From Chitinophagales bacterium (GTDB lineage: Bacteria > Bacteroidota > Bacteroidia > Chitinophagales > Saprospiraceae): a stretch of 52,056 bases of DNA. The position numbers were made by a program, and so were the translations under genes. The notes beneath the pieces were generated by a model. That model made no database searches. It worked only from the letters and a program-made list of their open reading frames with translations, and had not been told where the DNA came from. The first letter of the stretch is position 1; each line of letters begins with the position of its first letter. Below are positions 40,390-48,588 of the stretch, piece after piece. The DNA lies in NCBI GenBank assembly GCA_013298955.1, contig JAAFJT010000027.1, positions 1-52,056 on the forward strand. Reading direction: 5' to 3'.

Positions 40390-41841
40390 ATGAATTTTAG
40401 AACGAAAAATCTATTTCTATCTGCGTCCATGGTGCTTGCAGGTACATCGGCATTGCTCGCAAGCGAACCAACTCTTGCTGAACCACCTGCGGATTCTGTT
40501 CCCAAAGTGGACATGTCTTACAAACCATTGATGTTGAAACTCAATGACAAAGGCGACAAATATATTCGGTTTATCATGTGGCATCAAATGTGGGCCACTT
40601 TCACGCAGAATAACCCTGGTACCATTGACGTGAATGGTACAAACGTTAGCGATAAATGGTCTTTTGACGCAGCGATTCGTCGAAGTCGTTTTTTAGCGTA
40701 TGCTCAAATCAATCCTCGGTTCTTAATTTTAACACATTGGGGTATTAATAATCAATCCTTTATCAATGGCGGTGCGTTTACACCGGGTGTAACCAATTCT
40801 GTCAGTAATGCTGCTAAAAGACCCCAAATTTATATCCATGATGCTTGGACGGAATACGCTATCGAGCCAGGAAAATTACATGTTGGGATGGGTCTGCACT
40901 ATTGGAATGGGGTTTCTCGCTTGTCAAGCAATTCGACTTTGAATTTTATGACAATGGATGCACCTATTTTCAACTGGGCAAATATTGATGCAACCGACCA
41001 ATTTGCACGTCAAATGGGTATCTATGCAAAAGGTCAACTCGGGCAATTAGATTATCGTTTGGCTATTAACAAACCATTTGTATTTGGTTCCGCTTTGTCT
41101 GGATTAACTTCCGCAGTAGCAGGTAAAGAGATCGCTGTTAATATTTTGAGTGAAAAAACGGCGGTTCAAGGTTATGCCAATTGGATGTTCTGGGATAAAG
41201 AAAGTAATGTATTACCATTTATGGTGGGTACTTATTTAGGTACTAAAAAAGTCTTCAATATTGGTGCTGGTTTTTACAGCCACCCAGAAGTAACAGGTGC
41301 AAAAATCACAGGTGCGCCCGATTCATTGCGCAAGTATAATCAATTGGTGCTTGGGGTGGACGCTTTCTTAGATATGCCTTTGGATAAGGCAAAAGGAACG
41401 GCTATCAATGCTTTGGTGACGTATTACAACATGGATTTTGGTCCACGTTATTTGCGGAATATTGGTATTTTGAATGAGCATCCAGGTTTAGCAGCAGCAG
41501 CTACGGCTGCAAATGGCAACTCTTGGTCAGGTGGTGGTAATTTGCAGCCAATGATTGGTACAGGAAGTGTTCTTTATGCACAAGTTGGTTATTTGTTGCC
41601 AAAATTGGCAAGTGGACACCAAATCATGCCTTATGGAACGTTTACTTATAAGAAATTTGAGCGTTTGGCAGACCCTTCTACTCAATTTGCATTGGGTTTG
41701 AACTATTTCATCACAGGTCATAATGCAAAAGTCACAGCTGAATATGCAACACGTCCTGTTTATAAATTAGATGCTGCGGGTGCCATTGTTAAAAATGGTA
41801 GCGCGGGTCAATTTACGATTCAAACGCATATTTTCTTGTAA
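40390..41841 (+). CDS. Outer-membrane porin-like protein
   Basis: I use the ATG at 40390, which gives a clean signal peptide (MNFRTKNLFLSASMVLAGTS, cleavage near residue 25-31) and 483 aa. The open frame starts 31 codons earlier in very AT-rich leader sequence. The mature protein has alternating hydrophobic/polar strands and many aromatic residues. Examples are YIRFIMWHQMWATF, RRSRFLAYAQINPRFLILTH, WTEYAIEPGKLHVGMGLHYW and QLDYRLAINKPFVF. It ends in FTIQTHIFL with a terminal hydrophobic residue, as expected for a beta-barrel. It resembles phosphate-selective/general porin-like proteins of Bacteroidota, but I cannot name a subfamily. The motif ATAGATACTTATAT lies upstream at about 40305 and recurs at 49011. 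Confidence 0.72.
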   Translation: MNFRTKNLFLSASMVLAGTSALLASEPTLAEPPADSVPKVDMSYKPLMLKLNDKGDKYIRFIMWHQMWATFTQNNPGTIDVNGTNVSDKWSFDAAIRRSRFLAYAQINPRFLILTHWGINNQSFINGGAFTPGVTNSVSNAAKRPQIYIHDAWTEYAIEPGKLHVGMGLHYWNGVSRLSSNSTLNFMTMDAPIFNWANIDATDQFARQMGIYAKGQLGQLDYRLAINKPFVFGSALSGLTSAVAGKEIAVNILSEKTAVQGYANWMFWDKESNVLPFMVGTYLGTKKVFNIGAGFYSHPEVTGAKITGAPDSLRKYNQLVLGVDAFLDMPLDKAKGTAINALVTYYNMDFGPRYLRNIGILNEHPGLAAAATAANGNSWSGGGNLQPMIGTGSVLYAQVGYLLPKLASGHQIMPYGTFTYKKFERLADPSTQFALGLNYFITGHNAKVTAEYATRPVYKLDAAGAIVKNGSAGQFTIQTHIFL

Positions 41842-41880
41842 TCGGTTAAAAAATCCGATTTTTATATAAAAAAATAAATC

Positions 41881-41908
41881 AAATGCCAACAATAATTTGT
41901 TGGCATTT
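41881..41908 (+). terminator. Terminator after the porin-like gene
   Basis: AAATGCCAACAA and TTGTTGGCATTT pair perfectly around TAAT, about 40 bp after the stop. Confidence 0.65.
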
Positions 41909-41963
41909 GTTATTTAAACAATAATTAAAACGTAAAAAAGTTACTTTCTTCAAAAAAATAGGT

Positions 41964-41971
41964 TATCTTTG
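41964..41971 (+). promoter_or_regulatory. Promoter -7 box upstream of the Glu/Lys repeat gene
   Basis: TATCTTTGCAC is a full TAnnTTTG box with the usual downstream GCAC. The start codon is 140 nt further on. The -33 region (TTACTTTC) is weak. Confidence 0.5.
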
Positions 41972-42110
41972 CACTTTATGGATTCTAAATAACACTTTTT
42001 GTTTGAATTAAGTATCAATTTTTTTTGATTTTCCGTGTCAAAAAACGTTTTTTTTGACACAAGTTATTGTTTAACGGCAATAATAAATTCTAAATTTTTT
42101 AATAAAGGAT

Positions 42111-42500
42111 ATGATTCGTTTGATTTTCGCAATTTTAATGCTATGCGTTTTTGTCACCAACTCGATACTCGAAGTTGCTTTGGCAAAACAAAACGCATGC
42201 ATTGAGTTGGCAGACGCATCTGAAAAAGAAAGTAAAGAAGATAAAGACAGCAAAGAGGAAAAAGAAAGTAAAGAAGATAAAGACAGTAAAGAGGAAAAAG
42301 AAAGTAAAGAAGATAAAGACAGTAAAGAGGAAAAAGAAGAAAAAGAAGCCAGTAATAAGTTTATCGAAACGCCTCTCCGATTGATTGGCGCAGTTGAGTA
42401 TAGGTGCCTTCAGAAAACACGAAGCGCGTATCATTATGCCGAATATCTCCAAAATGATGCCCTCGAATTAGACACGCCGCCACCCGAACAAGGCTGCTAA
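42111..42500 (+). CDS. Small secreted protein with Lys/Glu/Asp tandem repeats
   Basis: This 129-aa protein has a hydrophobic N-terminus (MIRLIFAILMLCVFVTNSIL, likely signal peptide, with cleavage near LAKQ). It then has three perfect 12-residue repeats SKEDKDSKEEKE at 41-76. The C-terminal 50 residues (NKFIETPLRLIGAVEYRCLQ onwards) have a Tyr-rich segment SAYHYAEYLQ and a final Cys. The repeat DNA is a 36-bp unit three times at 42231-42338 and is probably length-variable. The charged stretch should be a helix or disordered. No family recognised. It has its own promoter, and the opposite-strand frame across the repeats is an artefact. Confidence 0.6.
   Translation: MIRLIFAILMLCVFVTNSILEVALAKQNACIELADASEKESKEDKDSKEEKESKEDKDSKEEKESKEDKDSKEEKEEKEASNKFIETPLRLIGAVEYRCLQKTRSAYHYAEYLQNDALELDTPPPEQGC
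42231..42338 (+). repeat. Three 36-bp tandem repeats inside the Glu/Lys-rich gene
   Basis: The unit AGTAAAGAAGATAAAGACAG, continuing CAAAGAGGAAAAAGAA, is present three times in frame (42231, 42267, 42303) with one C/T difference. Its length is a multiple of three, so copy-number changes would keep the frame. Confidence 0.9.
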
Positions 42501-42678
42501 TTCAACCTCCAACCTCCTATTTTTATCACCATCACACCCCAAAAGGGTTGATTAGGCAACAGCATGCAACTGCGTTTTTTGCACGACTTGTTGATTCTGC
42601 CATTGCAATGTAATGATTTACAATCATTTACAAATGCTATTTTATTTGGTCAATGGTTCCGTAAAAAAAGCGGAGTCG

Positions 42679-42745
42679 CTTTTATAATTCATTGATTATC
42701 AATAAATTATAAAAGACTCATTCAACTAATTCTCATTTGAATGAG
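42679..42745. terminator. Two small hairpins in the gap before the SulP-CA gene
   Basis: CTTTTATAATT (from 42679) pairs with AATTATAAAAG (to 42715), and CTCATTCAA (42717) pairs with TTGAATGAG (42745). The rest of 42501-42825 contains no open frame or repeat that I can support. A promoter for the downstream gene is expected but no clear TAnnTTTG was found. Confidence 0.4.
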
Positions 42746-42825
42746 GAATTAAGGACTTCATTTTGGGTGCAAAACAACCCATTTGAAACCATCATTCATC
42801 ATTCATTATCCATTATTAAAAAACG

Positions 42826-44979
42826 ATGTTTTCAAAAATAAAAAATGATTTTCCTGCGGGTTTAGTTGTCTTTTTGGTTGCGTTACCATTATGTTTAGGG
42901 GTTGCGTTAGCAAGCGGTGCGCCCCTTTTGTCGGGCGTGATTTCAGGAATTATAGGTGGGATTGTTGTTGGGATTCTGAGCCAATCGCATACAAGCGTGA
43001 GTGGTCCCGCAGCAGGTTTAGCGGCAGTCGTGTTGTCTGCAATCACAAAATTGGGACCTTTTGATGTCTTTTTATTGGCAGTTGTGCTTGCGGGCGTGAT
43101 ACAATTGATAATGGGTCTCGCCAAAAGCGGATTCATCGCTAATTATATTCCATCGAATGTGATTAAAGGATTATTAGCAGCGATTGGCATTATCTTAATC
43201 CTCAAACAGATTCCACATGCGGTCGGTTTCGACCGAGATGCTGAGAATGATTTTGTATTCTTGCAACAAGATGGCGAAAATACCTTTTCGGAATTGCTTA
43301 ATATTTTTACGTACTTCTCTTGGGGCGCGATTATTATATCGTCTTTATCTATTTTAGTAATGCTTTATTGGGATAAAACCCCAATGAAAAAATTTAAATT
43401 TTTTCCAGCATCTTTATTTGTCGTATTTTTAGGGGTGTTTTTGAACTTCATTTTCAAAACCTATTTTCCTACATTATACATTTCATCGGAACATTTAGTG
43501 AATATTCCGCCCATTAAAAGCGTTTCGAGTTTGATAACGCTCCCTGCATTTCATAGTATAGGAAATTATCAAGTATGGATTGTCGCGTTTACGATTGCGA
43601 TTATTGCGTCCTTAGAAACCTTGCTTAATTTGGAGGCGGTCGAAAATATGGACCCCTACAAACGGCAGGCTTCGCCTAATCGAGAATTGGTAGCGCAAGG
43701 CATTGGTAATATCGTTTCGGGTTTGATAGGCGGTATTCCGATTACCTCTGTGATTGTGCGCAGTTCGGTGAACATCAACGCAGGTGCGGAAACCAAATTA
43801 TCAGCCATTTTACATGGAGTCTTTTTAACGATTAGCGTTTTACTTTTGAGTCCGTTCCTCAATTTGATTCCATTAGCAGCGTTGGCAAGTATTTTATTGC
43901 TGACGGGTTACAAATTAGCGAAAGTATCTCTTTTTGTAGAGATGTATAAAAAAGGACAAAATCAATTCATTCCGTTTTTACTAACCATTATTGCCATTAT
44001 TTTCACCGATTTATTAATTGGTGTTTTATTGGGATTACTGATTAGTATTTTTTACTTATTGAAAAATAATTATCGAAATCCGTTTGTTATCGAAAAAGAA
44101 ACCTTGCATATAGACGAGACGATTCGGATTGAATTGCCCAATCAAGTATCGTTTCTGAATAAAGCATCTATTAAAACCACTTTATGGGCGATTCCAAATG
44201 GGTCGAAAGTCATTATTGATGCGACTTATTGTGATTTCATAGATGATGATATTTTAGAAATTATACAGGATTATAAGACAACGGTTTCGGTCAGTAAAAG
44301 CATTAAATTAAACGTGATTGGTTTGAAACAACATTATAAATTGGATGATCATATTCAATTTATCAATGTTTTGGATAAGGCAACCCAACAAAAATTACAA
44401 CCGAATGAAGTGGTTCAGATTTTAAAAAATGGGAATGAACGTTTTGTGAGTGGCAAATGGACTAACAAATATTTAAAACATCAAATTAATGCAACTTCGT
44501 TTGGACAAAATCCGATTGCAGTCGTATTGAGTTGTATTGATTCTCGTACCACGACCGAACATATTTTTGATTTGGGGCTTGGCGATATATTCAGCATTCG
44601 GATTGCGGGCAATATTTTGAATGACGATATTTTGGGCAGTATGGAATATGCGACGAAATTCGTTGGGACAAAACTAATTGTTGTATTAGGACATACCAAA
44701 TGCGGTGCCATTGGTGCGGCTTGTAATCACGTTCAAATGGAACATATTACGATTCTTTTGGATAAGGTAAAGCCTGCTATCGAAAAAGCGAGTCATGTCC
44801 TTGAAAAGAGTACTGATGCTCTTTTTGTACGGAAAGTGACGGAATTTAATATTCATTTGACGATGGAACGGATTCGGAAAGAAAGTTCGACAATAGCGAC
44901 CCTTGAACAAGAAGGAAAAGTGAAACTTATCGGCGGGCTTTATGATATTGAGACAGGCATTGTCACCTTTTATGTATAA
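42826..44979 (+). CDS. SulP-type anion transporter fused to beta-carbonic anhydrase
   Basis: This 717-aa protein has an N-terminal SulP membrane domain (to about 430). It shows FPAGLVVFLVALPLCLGVAL, SVSGPAAGLAAVVL, ASLETLLNLEAVENMDPYKR and GGIPITSVIVRSSVNINAGA. A short STAS-like linker (about 435-530) follows. A C-terminal beta-class carbonic anhydrase then begins NEVVQILKNGNERF. The zinc site is complete: Cys570 and Asp572 in LSCIDSR, His623 and Cys626 in LGHTKCGA. Fusions of this kind are known and are thought to be bicarbonate transporters that channel CO2/HCO3- interconversion; direct activity is not established for most. The gene is flanked by hairpins on both sides and appears monocistronic. 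Confidence 0.93.
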   Translation: MFSKIKNDFPAGLVVFLVALPLCLGVALASGAPLLSGVISGIIGGIVVGILSQSHTSVSGPAAGLAAVVLSAITKLGPFDVFLLAVVLAGVIQLIMGLAKSGFIANYIPSNVIKGLLAAIGIILILKQIPHAVGFDRDAENDFVFLQQDGENTFSELLNIFTYFSWGAIIISSLSILVMLYWDKTPMKKFKFFPASLFVVFLGVFLNFIFKTYFPTLYISSEHLVNIPPIKSVSSLITLPAFHSIGNYQVWIVAFTIAIIASLETLLNLEAVENMDPYKRQASPNRELVAQGIGNIVSGLIGGIPITSVIVRSSVNINAGAETKLSAILHGVFLTISVLLLSPFLNLIPLAALASILLLTGYKLAKVSLFVEMYKKGQNQFIPFLLTIIAIIFTDLLIGVLLGLLISIFYLLKNNYRNPFVIEKETLHIDETIRIELPNQVSFLNKASIKTTLWAIPNGSKVIIDATYCDFIDDDILEIIQDYKTTVSVSKSIKLNVIGLKQHYKLDDHIQFINVLDKATQQKLQPNEVVQILKNGNERFVSGKWTNKYLKHQINATSFGQNPIAVVLSCIDSRTTTEHIFDLGLGDIFSIRIAGNILNDDILGSMEYATKFVGTKLIVVLGHTKCGAIGAACNHVQMEHITILLDKVKPAIEKASHVLEKSTDALFVRKVTEFNIHLTMERIRKESSTIATLEQEGKVKLIGGLYDIETGIVTFYV

Positions 44980-45005
44980 TCGTAACTCCTGACAAACACC
45001 ATAGA

Positions 45006-45074
45006 ATGGGTTTTAGGTTGGGTCTCCAGTAAACGCTACGGCGTTCATTTGAGACCCATTAAATCCTTTTTTAA
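45006..45074 (+). terminator. Terminator after the SulP-CA gene
   Basis: AATGGG...GGGTCTC (45006-45026) pairs with GAGACCC...ATT (45051-45060), with an inner AACGC/GCGTT stem, and is followed by CCTTTTTT. Confidence 0.7.
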
Positions 45075-45159
45075 AATTAAGCGGTCAAAATTTGACCAAG
45101 TTCTTTTTTTAACGTTCATTTGCATCTAAAATATTTTTTCATTAAAAACAAACCTTGAA

Positions 45160-45537
45160 ATGAGCAAGAATTTCGGTTTATACGGGTTTTTATTGGTAGC
45201 TGGTATTGCCTTGTTAGGGTACGCCGTGCGCATGATGCAAACAACGAATCGATTATCAGAAGGGGGCATCAAGACGACTGCGACCTTAGTTGAAATCAAA
45301 AAAACGACCGATTCCAATGGAATGGATATGTTTCAACCTGTTTTTGAGTTTAAAGACTCGACAAATCAAACGATTCAGTACGCGTATGACCAAATGTCAA
45401 GTCCGCCTAAGTGGGCAGTAGGGCATCAAATGGGTCTGGTCTATAACCCTAAAAATAAAGCAGAAGTCAAATTGGATACAGGCTGGGATTTAGTGGGAAC
45501 GCCTACGATTTTATTTTTATTGGGTTTGTCCGCCTAA
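45160..45537 (+). CDS. DUF3592-like membrane protein, C-terminus cut by an internal duplication
   Basis: The present frame gives 125 aa: a helix at 7-25 (LYGFLLVAGIALLGYAVRMM), then a small beta domain with TATLVEIKKTTDSNGMDMFQ and PVFEFKDSTNQTIQYAYDQM. After that come the DUF3592-like VGHQMGLVYNPKNKAEVKLD and a start of a second helix (TILFLLGL). It then reads SA and stops. A 127-bp duplication begins just before the end. Without it the frame would continue SLALFALRQFLFGK to a stop at 45698-45700, completing the second helix. So the intact ancestral gene was 45160-45700 minus 127 bp, and the current product lacks most of its second membrane segment. Confidence 0.72.
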   Translation: MSKNFGLYGFLLVAGIALLGYAVRMMQTTNRLSEGGIKTTATLVEIKKTTDSNGMDMFQPVFEFKDSTNQTIQYAYDQMSSPPKWAVGHQMGLVYNPKNKAEVKLDTGWDLVGTPTILFLLGLSA

Positions 45538-45656
45538 GTGGGCAGTAGGGCATCAAATGGGTCTGGTCTATAACCCTAAAAATAAAGCAGAAGTCAAATT
45601 GGATACAGGCTGGGATTTAGTGGGAACGCCTACGATTTTATTTTTATTGGGTTTGA
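45403..45656. repeat. 127-bp tandem duplication that breaks the DUF3592-like gene
   Basis: Bases 45403-45529 are repeated exactly as 45530-45656. The unit (127 = 42 codons + 1) shifts the frame and brings in a stop at 45535-45537. The join is at a GT microhomology. The family A array begins about 55 bp downstream. The identity of the copies suggests a recent event. Confidence 0.95.
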
Positions 45657-45710
45657 GTTTGGCATTATTCGCATTGCGCCAATTTTTATTTGGCAAATAA
45701 TATGATTATG

Positions 45711-46189
45711 ATAAATTGGAACACGGATGACACGGATAGGGCGAATTTTCACGGATTTTTTTTGTAAAATAAAAAATCCGTTATACAATTGGAACGCGGA
45801 TGACGCGAATTTTCACGGATTTTTTTTATCCGTTATACAATTGGAACGCGGATGACGCGGATAGGGCGAATTTTCACGGATTTTTTATTTTACAAAAAAA
45901 ATCCGTGAAAATTCGCCCTATCCGCGTCATCCGTGTTCCAATTTATCACAATCGTACGGCTTTTTTGTAAAATAAAAAATCCGTGAAAATTCGCCCTATC
46001 CGCGTCATCCGTGTTCCAATTTATCACAATCGTACGGCTTTTTTGTAAAATAAAAAATCCGTGAAAATTCGCCCTATCCGCGTCATCCGTGTTCCAATTT
46101 ATCACAATCGTACGGCTTTTTTGTAAAATAAAAAATCCGTGAAAATCCGCCCTATCCGCGTCATCCGTGTTCCAATTTATCACAATCGT
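45711..46189. repeat. Family A expanded array: left-arm and right-arm repeats
   Basis: Three left arms (near 45715, 45789 and 45840; GGAACGCGGATGACGCG type) are followed by four right arms at an exact 78-bp period (starts near 45901, 45979, 46057 and 46135). Each right arm runs ATCCGTGAAAATTCGCCCTA and on to GTGTTCCAATTTATCACAA. Any left arm can pair with any right arm, so several alternative long hairpins are possible. On the minus strand the right arms give an open frame of four 26-aa repeats, which I regard as a by-product of the 78-bp (26-codon) period. Confidence 0.9.
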
Positions 46190-46196
46190 ATCGCAA

Positions 46197-46634
46197 CTAA
46201 TTGAAATCCAATAGAGTCACATCGAAAACCAGTGGCGCATCGCCAGGAATACTTCCTTGTCCAGAGGAGCCATAGGCTAATGAGGAAGGAATGATTAATT
46301 TGCCCCCACCGCCTTTTTTAAATTTTGGAATGCCTAACTGCCATCCTTTAATTACGCCACTTAACGGAAACGTAACCCCTGCGACTTTGCTGGTCTCAAA
46401 CACCGTGTCATCCAATAAAGAACCTTTGTAACGAACCGTTACATTGTTGCTCAATGTGGGATTTCCGCCGACACCTGCGGAGTCAATCCTATAATACACC
46501 CCCTCAGGGGTAACTTGCATTTGCCAGCCTTTTGAGGCGATATAGGCTTTGATTTTTTCATCGTCTGTTTGGGATTTGCCACACGACGCAGCCAAAAGAG
46601 CCGTAAGCCCTAAAACATAGTAGATTTTATTCAT
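46197..46634 (-). CDS. FKBP-type peptidyl-prolyl isomerase lipoprotein
   Basis: This 145-aa protein starts with a lipoprotein signal peptide with lipobox LAASC (Cys18). An FKBP domain covers about 50-145: NNVTVRYKGSLLDDTVFETS, VIKGWQLGIPKFKKGGGGKL and PSSLAYGSSG, ending PLVFDVTLLDF. These are the conserved strand, hydrophobic pocket and flap residues. It should be anchored in a membrane facing the periplasm and assist folding of exported proteins. The gene ends directly at the family A array. It is divergent from the glycosyltransferase gene. Confidence 0.92.
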   Translation of the reverse strand: MNKIYYVLGLTALLAASCGKSQTDDEKIKAYIASKGWQMQVTPEGVYYRIDSAGVGGNPTLSNNVTVRYKGSLLDDTVFETSKVAGVTFPLSGVIKGWQLGIPKFKKGGGGKLIIPSSLAYGSSGQGSIPGDAPLVFDVTLLDFN

Positions 46635-46712
46635 TCTGTGAGGATTTATTGAAATTCAATTTACAAAACGTTTTTAACGTTTGATTGTTGTTGATTTGCC
46701 AAAGGGGAGCCG

Positions 46713-46767
46713 AATTTAACGAATTTTCACGAAGGTGGTATCTGCATTCGTGAAAATTCGTTAAATT
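46713..46767. repeat. Hairpin with perfect 21-bp arms in a divergent promoter region
   Basis: AATTTAACGAATTTTCACGA(A) at 46713-46733 pairs exactly with the mirror at 46747-46767 around 13 nt. The inner bases GAATTTTCACG resemble the core of family A. Unlike most hairpins here it lies between two gene starts, not after a gene, so it may have a regulatory role. Confidence 0.7.
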
Positions 46768-46817
46768 TGTGTCCCATTTTGTAACGAAATATTATTCAAT
46801 AATAGTTAAAATCATAT

Positions 46818-48359
46818 ATGAAACTAACTGACTTTCAAACCAATGCTTTCATTCAACGCGCCATTTATGGACTTCTTTCCATTGGTTTTTTGTTAAGAAT
46901 CGCTGTTTGGTTACAACAACGTTCCATTTTTTTAGATGAAGCAAACTTATTGCGCAATTATGCAGAACGCGATTATTCAGGACTTTTTAAAGATTTGGAT
47001 TACCAACAATACGCGCCCCCTCTTTTTTCAGTAGCGATGAAAGCAGTGATTCAACTGTTCGGCAATCATGAATTAGGGGTGAAAATCGTTCCCTTATGGT
47101 GCGGAAGTATGATGTTATGGCATTTTTATCGGCTTTCTCATCAAATTTTGTCGCCCAAAGCGGTTTTAGGAGCTGTCTTTTTTGTTGCTTTGAGCAGCAT
47201 CTTCATTGATTACAGCACACAGGCGAAACAATATGCAACCGATGGTTTTGTAAGTATTGGACTTTTATACCTTTCGACTTATTTTAAAACGTTTCCTTTT
47301 GATAAAAAACAAATTCTATTTTGGACCTTTATAGGTTGCGTATCTATTTGGTTATCAATGCCTTCGGTGTTTATTTTGGCAGGCATTGGCTTGTATTTTT
47401 TGACGCAACACCTTGATTTTCAAAACCAATCTCAAAATGGGTTCAATAGCTTAATTTTTTTCAAACAAAACATTTCAAACAAAAATACTTGGAATCTTTT
47501 AGGCATGATTTCAAGTTGGTTGATTTCGTTCCTAATCTATTTCTTTTTGTTGTTGAAACACAATGCAAACTCGGATTATTTGCAAAGTTTTCATCAACCA
47601 TTTTTTTTAGCCATTTTGCCCACCAATATCGTTCAATTAAAGCTACTGACCGAGCAAATCGTTGCCATTTTATCCAATGTATTAGGCTGGACTTTTGTTG
47701 CTAATCTATTGACCGTCATTGGTTTATCGGCAGGCGTATATCAACTTTGGCGCAATCAACGAGATTGGTTTATTAAATTAGTCCTTCCAATCATCGCTGT
47801 TTTGACTGCTTCCGCAACTCATTATTACTCGTTGATTTTGCGCTTAACGGTGTTTTTCTTGCCCATTTTGATACTAATTGTGTTTATTGGTTATGATTTC
47901 ATTTTTACAAAAGTGAACAAAACCGTTAAAACAATATTTATAATTGCTTTTATAGCAACAGGTTATACCTATCAAAGTCTTGCATCATTCTACCGCCCGT
48001 TTGTCAATGACACCGCTGATTTAAAAAAAGGACTTGAATATCTTGCCACAGAACAAGCGCAAGGGGAACCGTTTTTGGTTCCGTTCAACGCTGCGGCTGT
48101 TATCCAATATTATACTAAAATCTATGCAAAACCAATGACTTTTTCAGAAACGATTTTACAACCGTATCGTTGTTGTGATACCGACCTTGTGCAACAGGAT
48201 TTGAAAAAATTGCATGAAAAGGGCATCAAAAAAATATGGGTTATCCATGATGACCCTGTTTATCAATATCTTTTTGATTTCATTAAACAAATGAATGGGC
48301 AAGTTTTAAAACAAAAAAAGTTTCACAGAGGCATTATTTTACTTTACCAAATTCCTTAG
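46818..48359 (+). CDS. GT-C fold membrane glycosyltransferase (GT39/ArnT-like)
   Basis: This 513-aa protein has about ten to twelve hydrophobic helices. Just after the first helix is SIFLDEANLLRNYAER, with the Asp40-Glu41 pair expected of the metal/catalytic site in the first periplasmic loop of PMT/ArnT-type enzymes. It is followed by YAPPLFSVAMKAV. The C-terminal soluble part (about 390-513) is small. Such enzymes move a sugar from a polyprenyl-phosphate donor to lipid, protein or polymer outside the membrane. Acceptor unknown, and no glycan cluster surrounds it. Confidence 0.82.
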   Translation: MKLTDFQTNAFIQRAIYGLLSIGFLLRIAVWLQQRSIFLDEANLLRNYAERDYSGLFKDLDYQQYAPPLFSVAMKAVIQLFGNHELGVKIVPLWCGSMMLWHFYRLSHQILSPKAVLGAVFFVALSSIFIDYSTQAKQYATDGFVSIGLLYLSTYFKTFPFDKKQILFWTFIGCVSIWLSMPSVFILAGIGLYFLTQHLDFQNQSQNGFNSLIFFKQNISNKNTWNLLGMISSWLISFLIYFFLLLKHNANSDYLQSFHQPFFLAILPTNIVQLKLLTEQIVAILSNVLGWTFVANLLTVIGLSAGVYQLWRNQRDWFIKLVLPIIAVLTASATHYYSLILRLTVFFLPILILIVFIGYDFIFTKVNKTVKTIFIIAFIATGYTYQSLASFYRPFVNDTADLKKGLEYLATEQAQGEPFLVPFNAAAVIQYYTKIYAKPMTFSETILQPYRCCDTDLVQQDLKKLHEKGIKKIWVIHDDPVYQYLFDFIKQMNGQVLKQKKFHRGIILLYQIP

Positions 48360-48360
48360 C

Positions 48361-48402
48361 GATTTCGGAATGTGGATTTCGGAATGTGGATTTCGGAATA
48401 TT
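48361..48402 (+). repeat. 14-bp direct repeat, three copies
   Basis: GATTTCGGAATGTG occurs at 48361 and 48375, and as GATTTCGGAATATT at 48389, immediately after the glycosyltransferase stop. Beyond it (48403-48588) I see nothing convincing. Confidence 0.8.
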
Positions 48403-48588
48403 GATAATCAATATATCCATTGCTAAAAGGAAACTTTCGGATGCGTGTCCTCCCCAATCTATTGTATTTTTCAATTAAAAATTGGATAAAAAAGGAGCAT
48501 TGGCACTTTCAAAAAACAAATGCGTTTCAAAACCATTGATTTACAAATGGTTTTAAAACGTGTTTTAAAAAATAACTTTTTTTATATA

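Noticed and set aside
42141-42452. Minus-strand Phe-rich frame of about 103 aa
   Set aside because: It is the antisense of the Lys/Glu repeat region of the plus-strand gene, and the poly-Phe runs come from GAA/AAA codons read backwards.
45890-46183. Minus-strand 97-aa frame of four 26-aa repeats
   Set aside because: It is the translation of the family A right-arm array. The period is a multiple of three, so the frame stays open by chance. There is no start context or domain.
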